Positions 23,595-38,600 of a stretch of DNA of 64,000 nt are shown one piece after another; positions within the stretch are counted from its first letter, which is position 1; every line of letters begins with the position of its first letter. Under the pieces are notes generated by a model. It was not told where the DNA came from. It did no database searches and worked only from the letters and a program-made list of their open reading frames with translations. Both the position numbers and the translations under genes were made by a program. The stretch is from Ascidia mentula. Taxonomy: Eukaryota; Chordata; Ascidiacea; Phlebobranchia; Ascidiidae. The stretch spans positions 10,726,001-10,790,000 of the forward strand of contig OX387203.1 in NCBI GenBank assembly GCA_947561715.1. The letters run 5' to 3'.

Positions 23595-26500
23595 ATGTAT
23601 AAAGTTGCAATTGTTTTGGTAATTTGCTTCGCTGTTTCATCATTGGGACAACTTGCTCCAACCGAAACATTCGAACATACAGCGATGCTTGATAACAATG
23701 GAAAGGTTTATCTGTGGTGGAATTTGAATGATACACATGTCACATTCGAGGTAAGTGGCCGTTGCATTACAGCGACTTCTAAAGTCAATGTAAACTATTC
23801 ATATGTCTGAGCTGCATACAGATGGTCACTGTTTCGACCTACAAAGTCTCATCACTGTGGTTTATGTGTCTATATGGACTATTATTCAGCTCACATAAGT
23901 CATATCATTGGCTCCATGCTTGATCACATGATGCTTAAATCACAAAAAAATTTTGTAGACTATCCACACAACCATCCTCAAACTTACCCAACGCAACATA
24001 TTAGTGTCATAGCATCCTTTCGTTGCGTGTGTAGGAGCAAGTGCCATTCATCAACAATGCGAATTGAATAGCATTTTCTAGGCCATTGAACAAATACACC
24101 ACTAAACATGTTTTTGTGAATGCATGGCTGCATAATATTGGTAACGGTGCTATTGGCAAACACTGGGATTTACTGGTTAATGCAGTAGGTGGCCTTTCGA
24201 TGGAATACCGCTGTATTGCTAGTACAGCTAAAAACGTAAAGCATAACGCAATGACATAAGTAGAGCAATTTGATCTTTTTAAGAGGCATTTTAGTGTTAT
24301 ACCATGGCCCTTTAGCAACGAAAGCGGCGATGCCTATACTCAGCGCCAGTACAACGATTGGCGCGTAAAGGTAAAGTCACAAGCAATATTGGACTCAAAT
24401 AGTGAAAATTAAGGATAATTTACTTTCCATTAACATATCCAGATCTCAACAGCATAGATCCGTAAGTTTGGGATAAAATTAAAGCAAATGAATATATGAC
24501 CTCACAACAAAATATTTTCTTCAACAGCGAAAAGTTATTTGTTTGTTTGTTATACCATGACAACCCCAGGTTATGTGGCGTTTTGTCAACATTTGGCAGA
24601 AAGTCGTCTATTCATGCAAGCTGATTGATCTACCTGTAAATAATAAACCACTGGTTTAAATAGATTGTTGACCTCTCTGGTTGGTGATCGTTTACTTAGT
24701 TGCGTAATATCGAGTTAAGGGGTGTGACTGTATTAACGACTGATCTGATTCTATGCAAAAGTTCGTATGTACTATGTCATCAAAATGAGCTCCAAACAAA
24801 CTCAAAGCGGTTTAGTTTGTGTATTGTTTTACATTACAACGCCTCCTTTTTTACTGAAATCACATTTTGTCAAGAAACACAGTAGGCCTAATGTTATCTT
24901 TTGATACAAATAAAAAATCGATTATTGCAACAAAGCAAGCAACAATGGATTTAAATCCAGAATTAAATTGAAGCAGTATCATCTTTTAACAAGTATCGTA
25001 TTATTGCAGCTTCAAGGACAAACAACTGGTTGGGTCGGTATTGGATTTTCACCTAACGGTGGAATGGCGAACGCTGATATTTATGTGGGATGGATTGCAA
25101 ACGGCCAAGCCAACATAACAGTAAGTGTTTATTAGATTTTGTAAAATATGGTTTCTGGTAATTGACGTTAAATTTTCTTGGTTGTGGTTGGCAGTTCTAA
25201 GGTCATTCGAATGTATGTCATTTGTGATCAACCGGTGTGCGGCAGCGTGATGGTTACCTAAACTGTGTAAACCTTTTTATCGTCTAAATGTTAACATTAT
25301 AGCAGTTTCATAAATTGCTAAACGAAACTCTTTCCCTGCCTTTCATGGTATGTTTTTATACCAGTGATTTTCAACCGGTGTTCCGTGAAAGATCGTCAGG
25401 TCTTCCGCAAGAATTTTGTTAGTTTTACTGATGATACGTGGAACACGGGTCGAAAATCTCTTTTTTATGAGAGTAGTCATCCACTATCACAAGTTTGAAT
25501 GTTCCATCGCGAATTGCTTAATTTATTGTTGTGTAACAATAAGAATGTAATTGCGCGAGCTTCTTATTGGTTAAGAACAATGCCGCAGTACTTCCAACAG
25601 TTTGGTGTTCCGCAAAATTATGTTAATAAAAAAAGTGTTCTAAAGGTTAAACAATACTTTTATACACTATGTCACATTAGTGCTGGGACCCACCTTTGTA
25701 CGGGCAAAGCAATTCTTGAATACACGGTTTCGCTTGCTTGTCGTGGCAAAAAAACGCGTTGTAGAAAACAGCGAGAGCGATGGAGCGATTTCTTTATGGT
25801 CGAAAACCTTTTTCAACGAAGCATAACAGCAACTTTACAATGCGCAACGACGCCCCATTTGGAAAACCATTGTCGTCTAACTCTAAATGATGTATTTCAT
25901 CATTTCAGTGTTTTTCCAACGGTGGTAAAATCTGTGACGTAACTAAAACACAATGCGGACAATTGCTTCTTATAGTCTATGCCCGTCGGTTTCAAAAAGC
26001 AATTATATATTTATGGCGTCGTGATTTTCAGGATCGACACGGGGCAAACTCCAATGCTTTCCCCCCTCTTGATGCGGAACAAAACGTCCAACTTCTTAGT
26101 GGAATGGAACAAAACGGATGGACTCAAATTAAATTTACAAGACCTATCACAGCATGTGATGCAGATGATATGACTATAACTGTGAGCACAAGTCATGTCA
26201 ACACTTTATATAGCTGAACACACAACTTACTTGCATAATGGATCAATTTCAGAGCAACACAATGAGAGTGATCTATGCATTCGGAAGTACAGACGGACCT
26301 GATATTACATACCATAACTCGGACAGAGGTATTAAAGACAGATAGACAACCTTATTAAAAATATGCAACTGCCTATTAAAGGAACTCTAGTTCTTTGCTG
26401 TAGGCATTTTCTATCAGGTTTATGTTGTAATCACTTTGTTTTTGCTGTAGGCACACGTAGTTTAATAGTTCTCACCTTCGCGAATTCCGGCAATCAACAA

Positions 26501-29500
26501 CCTGCTGGCGAGACCACCTCAAGTTTTGATTTGTTGAACGACAACTTCGCCGTTCCCTCTGTCGACACTTACTACAACTGCCGAGTAATCGAAATTCCCC
26601 CAAATATCACCACGAAACAGCATGTAGTGCAGGTAAAGTCGCCTCTAATTCAGTGTTTCCCAAACGTTTTGTCGACTAAACCATGTAAACTTATTCAACT
26701 TAACTAGGAACCCCAAAAACGTTAAAAACGCCAAGATTGGTATATTACCTTAATTTATCGGTGCCATTTTCTTCCGTTTAATCTTAACTCATGTTTCTGT
26801 TGACCAAAAGCTTTTTAAATATATTCACTCCCTTAATTTGCCTAAATCAGATAGGCCAGTAGCTAATGGAACTTTCCAAGTTAATTTATGAAACCCTGGG
26901 TTACGTGGAACCCACTTACAAACTCCCCTCTAACTAATCTCACAGTGTTTGGTAAACGGACATTAACAACACAACACAAATTTATTAACATTGGTACGTG
27001 TTTTGTATGTTTTAGATTGCCCCAGTTGTTCAAGCAGGAAATGAAAATCACGTCCACCACATTTTGCTTTATCAATGTGAACTGACAGTAGTAAGTAAAA
27101 TGACGCAGAAACGTGTTACAAACTACACGTGGTAATCCTATAGTCGTGAAAAAATCAATGTAGGCTCCAGCAATCAATCTGGGGAAAAATATTTTAACGG
27201 TTTAAGAGGGTAAAAGTTTTTAATTTGTGGTTTGAAATATCGCCCGACAAACCTGAAACACTATGTGTATTAAATTAAGCAATATGTGCAAAAAAAAGCC
27301 ATAATATTGGAGAGCTGATGCAATAAATTAAAATTTGTTTTAACGAAAATAAAGCTGGATATGAAATGACCCAAAAACAAATTTACGAAACTTTAACATG
27401 TAGATTTTACCCTGGCTATTGGTAACGGTAATGATACGGTAATGGTAACTAATACATAACTACCAGCAACCGGTTTTTCATTTGATTTTAAACACAATTT
27501 TGGTGGCAACACCAACACATGACCAATACGTGTGTTATTAAAAATACAACACAAATAAGAACCATGTTTGTTCTGTAGAATGGGACCAGTCTTGGTCAGG
27601 ACATTCGATGCTTTACACGAGGGTCACCACCAGAACACGAATTTTGCAATCAACTTATGGCTGCATGGGCGATTGGAGCAACGGTAAGTGTACAAACTTT
27701 ACTTGAGCTCCAATTAAACCAATTCGTCTCTTGCTGCTTTATGATATGCGCTAAAATACGTAACTGTTATAAGATTTTCCTGTGCCTTAAACCTACATAC
27801 AAAATATTACCTACAGGCGTTTTACTTTCCAAACCACGTTGGTTTTCCGATCGGAACTTCTGATTCACCAAAATATGTATTGATGGAAACACATTACGAC
27901 AACCCTACATTAAAAAACAGTGATTCTTAATTTGAATTTTCTCTAACTATTGGTAATGTTTCAATATGCCATCAACTAAGAGATGCAAACTAATTAAACT
28001 GCACTTCAAACTGGTCCTTTTGAACGATTTAATTAATTTGGTCTCCGAAAGGACCACATTTTATAAGGTTAGGAGGACCAAAAAAACATGACAAACTCTT
28101 TATACTGTACGTTTGGACACAAGACATTTTAATATTGCGAATGTAAGAATAATTGTGTTGTTCCTGTCCAGACATCGTGGACAGCTCGGGACTGAAGATT
28201 ATTTATACACCTAACCTTCGACAACACGATGCTGGAAGCATGCTGATTGGTCATACTGTGTCTGCATTTAATCATATTATTCCACCTAACGCCCAGACGT
28301 ACCTGGATTATTCGGAATGCAACTCCCAATGTCTATCAGGGGTAAAATGCACAATTAAACTAGACGAATGTATTTAAGCCTTAATTAACCTGCAACTTTA
28401 AAGTTACTTTTTGTTTTGTTTCAAAGGCACTCAGCGCAGCCAACTTGCCTTCGATCAATGCTTTTGCATGCGAACTTCACAGTCATTTATTGGGGCGGGC
28501 ACTCGAATTAAAACACATAAGGTAAAGTAGAAATTGAAAACAGAACAACTAGTGTTTGAAAGTTCACAAAAATTGCAAATAAGCCTGAATATCATAACTA
28601 TATGTTTTTTGTCAATAACTGTATGTAAAATCGTGCGTAGAAACGGAATAGAAATGACTCCAATTGCCAAAGACACAAACTACGATTTCAATTATCAAGA
28701 AACCAGAACGCTGCCCCAGGAAATTACAATTAAACCTGAGGACACTTTAAAGATGGTTTGCAATTATGACTCAAGCTCAAGATCCAATGTGACTTTTGTA
28801 AGTTTTGAAAACAACAATCGCAAAAACAGCAGTCACTGTTATAGTGTATTTGTGTGTAAGGGGGAGGGGGGAGTATTTATTGTTGTAGTAACGTTTCGAT
28901 TCAACGATCTTTAAGCATTGAGGTACATCAAAAATTATTGGTGATTTTCAAGCGCGTTAAGACACTTTTCCTGCTAAATTTTGACATATTGTTTTATTTT
29001 AAAGGGTGGATTAGGAACCTTACAAGAAATGTGCATGGCATTCATGTATTACTACCCTAAAATTCCCCTTACAGAGTGTACGTCTGGTCCTTCAACCACA
29101 GCCATTATAGGATATTACCTCGGAATTACAAACCTCACGTATGTACATTTCCTTGAACCATGTAAATACCATGTAAGTATGAAATATATTTTTAGTTCCA
29201 CAACCCCAACATCGTTTGATGGCTACACAAACTATGATGTGTTTACTGTTCTTGAACCAGCTTCCCTTGCTGGAAAAACTGTGACTCAAGTGCTTAATGA
29301 GGTAAATTGCTTTTTTAGGCTTACATTTTTGTAGGAGCAAAACCAAGGTATTCACAATCTGCACTTGGGTATTTACTGTGTGTTGTCGTACTGTGCTTTG
29401 TCAGTGACCTTGTTGAGCCAATATTTGTGAGCAAAATACACAGGTTCTTGAGAATTTTTACCCACAAGGATCCGTAAAGCGTGCAAGGTTGAGAAGTCGG

Positions 29501-30672
29501 AAAATATTTTCGAATCCGGCGATTCTGACTCCTTTTGTTAAAAATGCCGCTAAATCGAGTATATCCGTATTTGGCAAAATATCTGTACGCTATTGTACTT
29601 TGATACCAATTCGAGCAATTTCGTTTTGCATGATCCCCGCCTTTTTGACGTTATCTCAGCGGTTTTTGTAATTATAGCAGTTAGTTTAAACGTCTTTTTT
29701 TGCAACCCCAGGCGAAAAAAGTGTTCTAAATTAGGGTAACAAAGTTGTGTTTGGAGTCGGAGTGGCTAAAAATCCTCCAACTCCTATAATTGCTAAGATA
29801 ACAGTCAGTTATTTTGGCGAAGTCACATTTGTAGGAATGATGCAAAACAAAATTACTCGCATTCGAATCGGAATAAATTAGAATAATATAGAAAATAAGC
29901 ATAAACAAAAACAGTTGCTGTCGAACGATAATATTTTCGCGGAGTCGGATAATTGTTTCAAGACTGCACAAATCCTGATCACAAAAATTATGTTTGGTTG
30001 AGCAGATTCCATGGAATCAAACAGTTGCTGATGAGTTTGCTGCCTTTTTGGATGCTATTCCCCACGACCAAACATGTCATCCTTTGGTAAACGTGAGTAC
30101 CGATTTTGTAAATATCATACCTATGCACAACCATCATATATCTTATTGTCATTGCAACATTATGTTGGCAATCAAATGGAGCCAATAATATGTCTCAAGT
30201 GATAATTCAGTGACCAAGTTTTCTCAAGTCTGGTTTTGACTGGACAACTGTCATTAAGTTGCCCTGATCTGACTTTAAAGTTCAAACATACAATTTCTCA
30301 AAACCTAACAAAAATATTAAAACCCAAAGAGTTTTCCATGCATTGGAAGTCATTCCACTAAAATCACGCTAATTACAAATTTTATTTCCGCAGGGTGATA
30401 CAAGCATAAATCTCACCAAGATCGACACACCTTACGTTGAACCCCCAGTAAATTGTACCACGGTATCTCCTACAACACCAACAACCACCTCCACCTCCGC
30501 CTCCGCCTCCACCTCCACCTCCACCTCCACCTCCACCTCCACCTCCGCCTCCACCTCCACGTCTACAGTGACATCAACAGTCTCCACAACCTCTGGTGCC
30601 AACGCCCGTAGATTTTCTTTGTATCCATCCATGGCTTTTCTTGTCGTTGTGCTGATCAACATGTTTTCTTAA
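23595..30672 (+). CDS. MOXD1/DBH-like copper monooxygenase, copy A
   Basis: Fifteen exons in phase: 23595-23750, 25010-25120, 26032-26181, 26253-26328, 26451-26632, 27016-27090, 27579-27683, 27817-27919, 28172-28341, 28427-28521, 28641-28797, 29005-29138, 29196-29301, 30006-30092, 30394-30672; about 661 aa. A signal peptide (MYKVAIVLVICFAVSSLG) precedes a DOMON domain (residues about 25-150, GWVGIGFSPNGGMANADI). Then come the two copper domains: VHHILLYQC and ETHYDNP (CuA histidines), FACELHSHLLGR (CuB HxH) and QEMCMAFMYYYP (methionine ligand). A Ser/Thr-rich stalk and a hydrophobic C terminus (MAFLVVVLINMFS) suggest membrane or GPI anchoring. The family hydroxylates phenolic amines such as dopamine; MOXD1's own substrate is unsettled. 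An in-frame ATG at 23532 is possible, but the later ATG starts the signal peptide. The exon 13 acceptor has moved upstream compared with B and C. Confidence 0.88.
30485..30560 (+). repeat. coding hexanucleotide expansion in MOXD A stalk
   Basis: CCACCT/CCGCCT hexamers encode alternating Thr-Ser/Ala-Ser in the last exon. Copies B and C have only one or two units at the same place. It explains the 63-base longer exon 15 of copy A. The Glu-Val repeat frame on the other strand is a shadow. Confidence 0.9.
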
Positions 30673-32651
30673 GAATTTAACATGTGTATATAAAACGTTC
30701 GCGTAAAATTTCGCAGATACAATTGCATTTATTTTAGCTGTAGTTAATTCATTCCTTTTTTGTATTATGTCTTCATTATAGCAAGCAACTTATGCAGTAT
30801 GTATATTTGTATATATCTTGTTCTACTCAACACATGATTTCGAATATTATTATAATGTCAATTTGAACAGATAATTTTTGTCAAAGATTTCAAAGATTCA
30901 GTCATTCAGACCAGATCACTCTAACAACTCAACTCGATGCCATTCTAACTATTTCGATACCGAACTTAAATTGATAACTCAACTCTTGGATTTGCTGTTT
31001 TGATGTCTGTCAAGTTTTGCCATCTCAATAAAAGATTGTTTATTCTGAAATGTTGTCAGATCTATGCGGGGTTTTCTGCATAGAACACGCACCCACAAGC
31101 TACATGAGCTCAGTAGTTTCACGAGGTATATAGTGGCCAAGGTACACTGGTGCGCAAGCGCACAACTTGCCAGGCAACCTTCACATATATGTAGGGGATC
31201 TCTACCAACGTCAGATAACGCAGTAATATCACATGCAAAGGCAGGATTTCCCCACTGCGCAGGTCGGACAAAATTTTGGGGAAACACTGCCCTAGGGCAT
31301 ATAGTCTTCAATTAAATGAAAATCGGAGGTCTGTTTTCAGCTCGAGAAAGGAAATACGAACTAACATATTAATGCAAGGTGTAATCACAATAAAGGTGGC
31401 TTTTTGTTTTAAAGTTGTTTGAAGTCCCTGTTCGAAACGAAGTCTATAACCTACCTACATTAGTTTTTGGAAAAACTGTCAATCTGGTATAAATGTTATG
31501 AAGCTTCAAAGTTTAAAGCAAAGAAAAAAGTTACGCTTGGAAAATAAATGCGTTGTTATCAAGAAAAGGTTGTTTTGTGTATTCTTGCTTAGTTGAACTC
31601 TGTACAGGCAGTCTAGTCTTTCATCACTCGCCAATATTATACAACATCAACAAACGACACGGTTCATAAGAAACGAAGCCAACTTCCATCAACGATCTCA
31701 CGACGAAGAGAAAAAGGAAATACCGCAAAATAAACAGAAAAAAGAACGACTCCTGGAAAAAATGCAAAGTCATCGCTCGTATGGTGAAAAAAAAATTTCC
31801 GTCTAAAATTTGGTTTGGAGTTATTCCCACAAAGGTGTAGTTGGATTCTTATAGGCTTTGGTATTAGTTCTTTGATAAAGCAAAATTAGGCACCACCTTT
31901 GTGTAACACTATGATTATTCCTACCGTCGTTAACACAAGCGATACGCGTGGTTTCTATACGGTCGAGATGGTTTTAAATTGATGAGTAGCCAAACCCCGA
32001 TTTTAAATTCTGCCTTTTTGAAGGCTAGAAACGCTTGACTGGATTCGTCTGGTTCCCTCCACACAGTTTTTAACCACCTACACTTAAATGTGTTCGAATT
32101 TTCTCTTTGATTCAAATAAAACTTACTGTGCAGAGAAAATTGATTTGCGAAAGCAAAAATACACTGATAAACTGATTTTTGTTTTGAAATTTGGGTCATT
32201 TTACTATAGCAAGCACCTTAGTACAGGCCTATTGGCATCACGGATCCACTCGCTATTCATTACGAACACACCACGTGCAAATTTTCCGGTTTCTCCTCAC
32301 TCGAGTGTGACGTCACGTATACCCCGATCACATGTCCTGCCGTGAAAAGAAAAAAATATTCCGTTTGGGATTTTAAAACTTTCCATTTAAATGTCCCTTG
32401 GCATTGGTGAGGTTCATTTATGGACAACTTTTGTGAAACGTGGATCGACGTGGACAACGTACTTCTATTTGTTAAAAAATGTTCGTATAAAAGCATAGAA
32501 TAGTGAGGAAAAACTTTTTTCATATTAACTATAGAAAGAAATTTATAAGTTATAAGAGATTGATTCTTTCACAAATTTCAATGCCAAAACAATGCACAAG
32601 TTTTTAGCGAATAAGTACGTTTACTTCCAGTGCGAAAAAAATAGGATAATC
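30673..32651. other. intergenic between MOXD A and B
   Basis: No gene seen. It contains a SINE-like piece (about 31026-31216) and, from about 31266, the duplicated upstream region of MOXD B. Confidence 0.45.
31026..31216 (-). repeat. SINE-like element, copy 1
   Basis: On the minus strand about 95 bases from 'ggtagagatcccctac' match the corresponding part at 57165-57258. Both are followed by a GAGCTC-TGTAGCT segment. Here the tRNA-like part that should follow is eroded. It ends at the edge of duplication unit B and so may mark a breakpoint. Confidence 0.55.
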
Positions 32652-35600
32652 ATGCATAAAGTTGCAATTGTTTTGGTAATGTGCTTCGCTGTTTCATCAT
32701 TGGGACAACTTGCTCCAACCGAAACATTCGAACACACAGCGATGCTTGATAACAATGGAAAGGTTTATCTGTGGTGGAATTTGAATGATACACACGTCAC
32801 ATTCGAGGTAAGTGTTAATTGCATTACAGCGACTTATAAAGTCAATATAAACTAATCATACATCTGTGAGCTGCATACATTTGGCCACTGTTTTGACGTA
32901 TAAGGTCTCATCACTGTGGCTTGGTGTGACTATGGACTATAATGCAGCTCACATAATTCATATTGACTCAAACAGTAAAATTTAAGGTTAATTTACATTC
33001 CAATAAATTTATCCATATCCCAACAGCAAAGAATTAGGATAAATTTATGAAATGAATATATGACCTCACAACAAAATCTTTTCAACATTTCAACATCTAC
33101 AAGTTATTTGTTTGATTTTTTGCATCATTTGTTACCATGACAACCCACAGGTTCTGTGGCATTTTGTCAACATTTGTCACAAAGCCGCCTATTCATGCAA
33201 GCTGATTGATCTACCTCTAAATAATGAACCGCCGGTTTTAAATAGACTGATTGTTGACCTCTCGGGTTGCGGGCCGTTTACTTAGTTGCGTAATATTGAG
33301 TCAAGGGGTGCGACTGGAACAACGACTGATTTGATTTTAGGTAAAAGTTCATTTGTTGTAAATGCAAAGTCATCCAAATGAGCTCCAAACATACTCAAAA
33401 CGGTTTTGTTTATCTTTTGTTTTACATTATAACGGTCCTTTTTAATTGAAATCACATTTTTTATCAAGAAACACAGTAGGCCTGTTTTTTTTTTGTTACA
33501 AATATAAAATCGATTGTTGCAACAAAGCAAGCAACAATGGATTTAAATCCAGAATTAAATTGAAGCAGTATCATCTTTAACAAGTATCGTTTTATTGCAG
33601 CTTCAAGGACAAACAACTGGTTGGGTCGGTATTGGATTTTCACCTAACGGTGGAATGGCGAACGCTGATATTTATGTGGGATGGGTTGCAAATGGCCAAG
33701 CCAACATAACAGTAAGTATTTAGCTCTACGATTGCACACATGTAGGCTATAGGCACTATACTAGTATATTGACACAATATAGGCAATATGATGTCACAAT
33801 GCGACTTGTATGTAAGTAACAGATAGTTATTGTCAGTCGATAGTGAGTTGGCAGTGTTAAGGTTATTCGAATGTAATCCATTTGTCATTGAATAGCTCTA
33901 TGGTACTACCCCGCATGCGACAACGTTAATGTAACCTAGCATGTGTAAACCTTTTTATCATGTGAATTTAAACATTATAGCAGTTTCATCAATTGCTGAA
34001 TGAAACTCTTCCCAGGCCTTCCAAAGCATGTTTCATACATTGTGACGTTAATGGTACCCAACTTGTTTGAACCGTTTAAGCACTCGAATTTTAACGTTTT
34101 TTGAATCCACGTTTTCGCTTGTTTGTTGTCGCAAAACAATGCGCTGTAGAAAGCGATTTCTTCATTGACGAAAACTTTTCAATAAAGCGGACAACTGCTT
34201 TATTCTATACCCGTCGGGTTATAAAAAAAACACTTACATATTCATGGCGTCCTGATTTTCAGGATCGACACGGGGCAAACTCCAATACCTTCCCCCCTCT
34301 TGATGCGGAACAAAACGTCCAACTTCTTGGTGGAATGGAACAAAACGGATGGACTCAAATTAAATTTACAAGACCTATCACAGCATGTGATACAGATGAT
34401 ATGACTATAACTGTGAGCACAAGTCATGTCAACACTTTATATAGCTGAACACACAACTTACTTGCAAATGAATCAATTTCAGAGCAACACAATGAAAGTG
34501 ATCTATGCATTCGGAAGTACAGACGGACCTGATATTGCATACCATACCTCGAACAGAGGTATTAACAGGCAGATAGAAACCTTATCTATAAATATACAAC
34601 TGGCTATTAAAGGAACTCCAGTTCTTGCATTAGCCTTTGTTGCAAAAATCTTTCTTCGCTGATGCATCTTTATGAAATTCTGATATAAAATTTATTATTG
34701 CTGGCAGTTGATTTCCAACATTGCTGTAGGCATTTTCTGTCAGGCTTATATTGTAATCACTTTGTTTTTAGGCACCCGTAGTTTAATAGTTCTTACCTTC
34801 GCGAATTCCGGCAATCAACAACCTGCTGGCGAGACCACCTCAAGTTTTGACTTGTTGAACGACAACTTCGCCGTTCCCTCTGTCGACACTTTCTACAACT
34901 GCCGAGTGATCCAAATTCCCCCAAATATCACCACGAAACAACATGTAGTGCAGGTAAAGTCACCTCTAAATCAATGTTTCCCAGACTTTTTGTCCACGAA
35001 ACCATGTAAATTTATTCAACTAACTAGGAACCCCCAAAACGTTAAAAGCGCCAAGATTGTGGTATTTTACCTTAATTTATCGGTGTTATTTTCTTCCGTT
35101 TAGTCTTAACTCTGTTGACCAAAAGCTTATTAAATATATTCACCCCTTTTAACTTGCCTGATAGGCCATCAGTAGCTAGTGGAACTCTCCATGTTTATTT
35201 ATGAAACTCTGGGTTACGTGGAACTCACTTGGAAACTCCCCGCTAAACTAATCTCACTGTGTTTGGTAAACGGACATTAACAACACTTATATCAATTTAT
35301 TAGCATTGGTACGTGTTTTGTATTTTTTAGATTGCCCCAGTTGTCCAAGCTGGAAATGAAAATCACGTCCACCACATTTTGCTTTATCAATGTGAACTGA
35401 CAGTAGTAAGTATAAAGACACAGAAACGTGTTACAAACTACACGTGATAATCCTATAAGAGTAAAAAAATAAATGCCCAATCGATCCGGAAAAAATATTT
35501 TATCGGTTTAAGAGGGTAAAAGCTTTTAATTTGCGTTTTGAAATATCGCCTGACCAACCAGAAACACTACGCGTATTTAATTAAAATTTATTTTAACAAA

Positions 35601-38600
35601 AATGAAGTTGGATATTAAATGATGCAAAATCAAAATTTACCGAACTCTAACATAGAGATTTTACCCTGGCTAATAACGGTAATGGTAACGACAATGGAAA
35701 CTAATACACAATCACTATCAACATATACCGTTTTTCGTTTGATTTTGACCAAAATTTCAGTTTCAACACTACATTTTTACACTTGACCATTACGTGTGTT
35801 ATTAAAAATACAGCACAAATAAGAATCATGTTTGTTCTGTAGAATGGGACCAGTCTTGGTCAGGACAGTCGATGCTTTACACGTGGGTCACCACCAGAAC
35901 ACGGATTTTGCAATCAACTTATGGCTGCATGGGCGATTGGAGCATCGGTAAGTGTAAAAATTCACTTGAGCTCCAATTTAACCAATTCGTCTCTTGCTGG
36001 TTTATAATACAAACACGCTAAAATACATAATTGTAATTTTTTCATATGTTTTAAACCTACATACAAAATATTACCTACAGGCGTTTTACTTTCCCAACCA
36101 CGTTGGTTTTCCAATCGGAACTTCTGATTCACCAAAATATGTATTGATGGAAACACATTACGACAACCCTACGTTGAAAAACAGTAATTCCTAATTTGAG
36201 CTTATTTAACTATTGTTAAATTTTCAATATTTCAACTAAGGTGCAAACAAGTTACATACTACTCTTTAAGCTGGTCTTTAGGCACATTTGAACGATTTAA
36301 TTTATTGAGCCCCGCGTTTCAAAAGGGCCACATTTTAACAGGAAGGACAAAAACATGCCAAATCTCCTTAAACTGCGTTTGAAAACACATTTTTATGTTG
36401 CGAATGTAAGAATAAATGTGTTGTTCCTGTTCAGACATCGTGGACAGCTCAGGACTGAAGATTATTTATACACCTAACCTTCGACAATACGATGCTGGAA
36501 TCATGCTGATTGGTCATGGTGTGTCTGCATTTAATCATATTATTCCACCTAACGCCCAGACGTACCTGGATTATTCGGAATGCAACACCCAATGTCTATC
36601 AGGGGTAAAATGCACAATTAAACTAGAATGTATTTTAGCCCTAATTAACCTGCAACTTTGAAGTTACTTTTTGTTTTGTTTCAAAGGCACTCAGCGCAGC
36701 CAACTTGTCTTCGATCAATGCTTTTGCATGCGAACTTCACAGTCATTTATTGGGGCGGTCACTTGAATTAAAACACATAAGGTATAATAGAAATTATAAA
36801 CAGAACAATTAACTGCTATTTTTGCTGCCAGGCATAACAATTGATGGGAATTGCACTTCTGGCACTTTAGTGCATAAACACTTTCGAATCTAAAGTGGCA
36901 CAAGAGCAATTCCAACTATTGTTTGGAAGTTCACCAAAAATTGCAAATAAGCTTTAAGGTCATAACTATAGGTATTTTTTCAATAACTCTATGTAAACCA
37001 TGTGCAGAAATGGAACAGAAATGGCTCCAATTTCCAAAGACACAAACTACGACTTTAATTATCAAGAAACAAGGACGCTGCCCCAGGAAATTACAATTAA
37101 ACCTGAAGACACCTTACAGATGGTTTGCAATTATGACTCAACCTCAAGATCCAACGTGACTTATGTAAGTCTTGAAAACAACAATCGCAAAAACAGCAAC
37201 CACTGTTATAGTGTATTTGTGTGTGAGGGAGAGGGAGGGCATTTATCGTTCTAGTAACGTTTCGATTAAAACGTCGACGAGCGTTATTTTAGCATCGTAA
37301 TTATTGGTGATTCACAAGCGACTTTAAATGACTAAAATTCTTTGCACATTCACTGGAAATATTCCGAAAATTTAATTCTGTAATTTTGTAAAAACACGTC
37401 AATGTTTGGCGAACACAGCATGCGTTGTTAAAAGTTTGGTCATGAAAAAGCATGACCGTATATAACTGCAGTTTGATTTTGGTTAAAGTAACAATCCAAT
37501 GATAAAACATGAATCCAACCTCAGTCACAAATGGTCATGGCATAAGTTGATTTTCCCATAAATTTTGACATATTCTTTTATTTTTTAAGGGTGGATTTGG
37601 AACTTTACAAGAAATGTGCATGGCATTTATGTATTACTACCCTAAAATTCCTCTTACTGATTGTACATCTGGTCCTTCAACCGCTGCCATTGTTGGATAT
37701 TACCTCGGAATCACAAACCTCACGTATGTACAATCCTTCAGTTGAACCATGTAAATTGCTTGTGTAATTATGAAATATATTTTTACGTCCAGAACCCCAA
37801 CATCGTTTGATGGCTACACAAACTATGATGAGTTTACTGTTCTTGAACCAGCTTCCCTTGCTGGAAAAACTGTGACTCAAGTGCTTAATGAGGTAAATTG
37901 CCTTTTTAGGCTTACATTTTTGTAGAAGCAAAACCAAAAAACAACAATTGCTCGGATTGGGTTTGGAATAAATCAGAATAATAGAACACAAGTATAAACA
38001 AAAACAGTTGCTGTCGAACGATAATATAGAGTCGGATATTTGTTTCAAGACTACACAAATCCTGATCACAAAAATTATGTTTGGTTGAATAGATTCCATG
38101 GAATCAAACAGTTGCTGATGAGTTTGCCGCCTTTTTGGATGCTATTCCCCACGACCAAAGATGTCATCCTTTGGTAAACGTGAGTACCGATTTTGTATAT
38201 ATCACACCTATGCACAACCATCATAGATCTTATTGTCATTGCAACATTATGTTTGCAATCAAATCAAGCGCATAATATGTCTCAAGTGATATTTTAGTGA
38301 CTTAAACTTCCACTGTTTCGACAAAGTGGAAGAAGTTTTCACAAGTCTGGTTTTAACTGGACAGCAATCACTACAGGGGTGACAACGTATGTATTATCAC
38401 CCCTAGATTTCGTTTTAAATTAAAAATTATTGTCAGAGAAACCACATACATTATACTATACGGTAAGCTAGTTTCAAACGACCTGTATTATCACCGTCAT
38501 AATCTTGACAAACTCAAGCGTCTTGTGGATTGTTACGCAGAATAGCAATTGTTGTAGCGTAATTTTAGGAATCGGCATTGTTGCGTAATAGTTCTGTATG

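Larger units (their letters stand above)
22296..30720 (+). repeat. older tandem duplication, unit A
   Basis: This unit contains complete MOXD copy A with upstream and downstream flanks. It pairs with unit B at about 31266-39200. Exons are nearly identical, while introns differ by indels: for example intron 2 of A holds an extra few hundred bases around 25320-25960. Boundaries are approximate. Confidence 0.7.

Noticed and set aside
25499..25942. 147-residue plus-strand ORF in MOXD A intron 2
   Set aside because: The paired intron in MOXD B lacks the sequence, and the composition looks like a decayed repeat rather than an exon.
30432..30662. Glu-Val-rich minus-strand ORF
   Set aside because: It is the antisense translation of the Thr/Ser hexanucleotide array of MOXD A.
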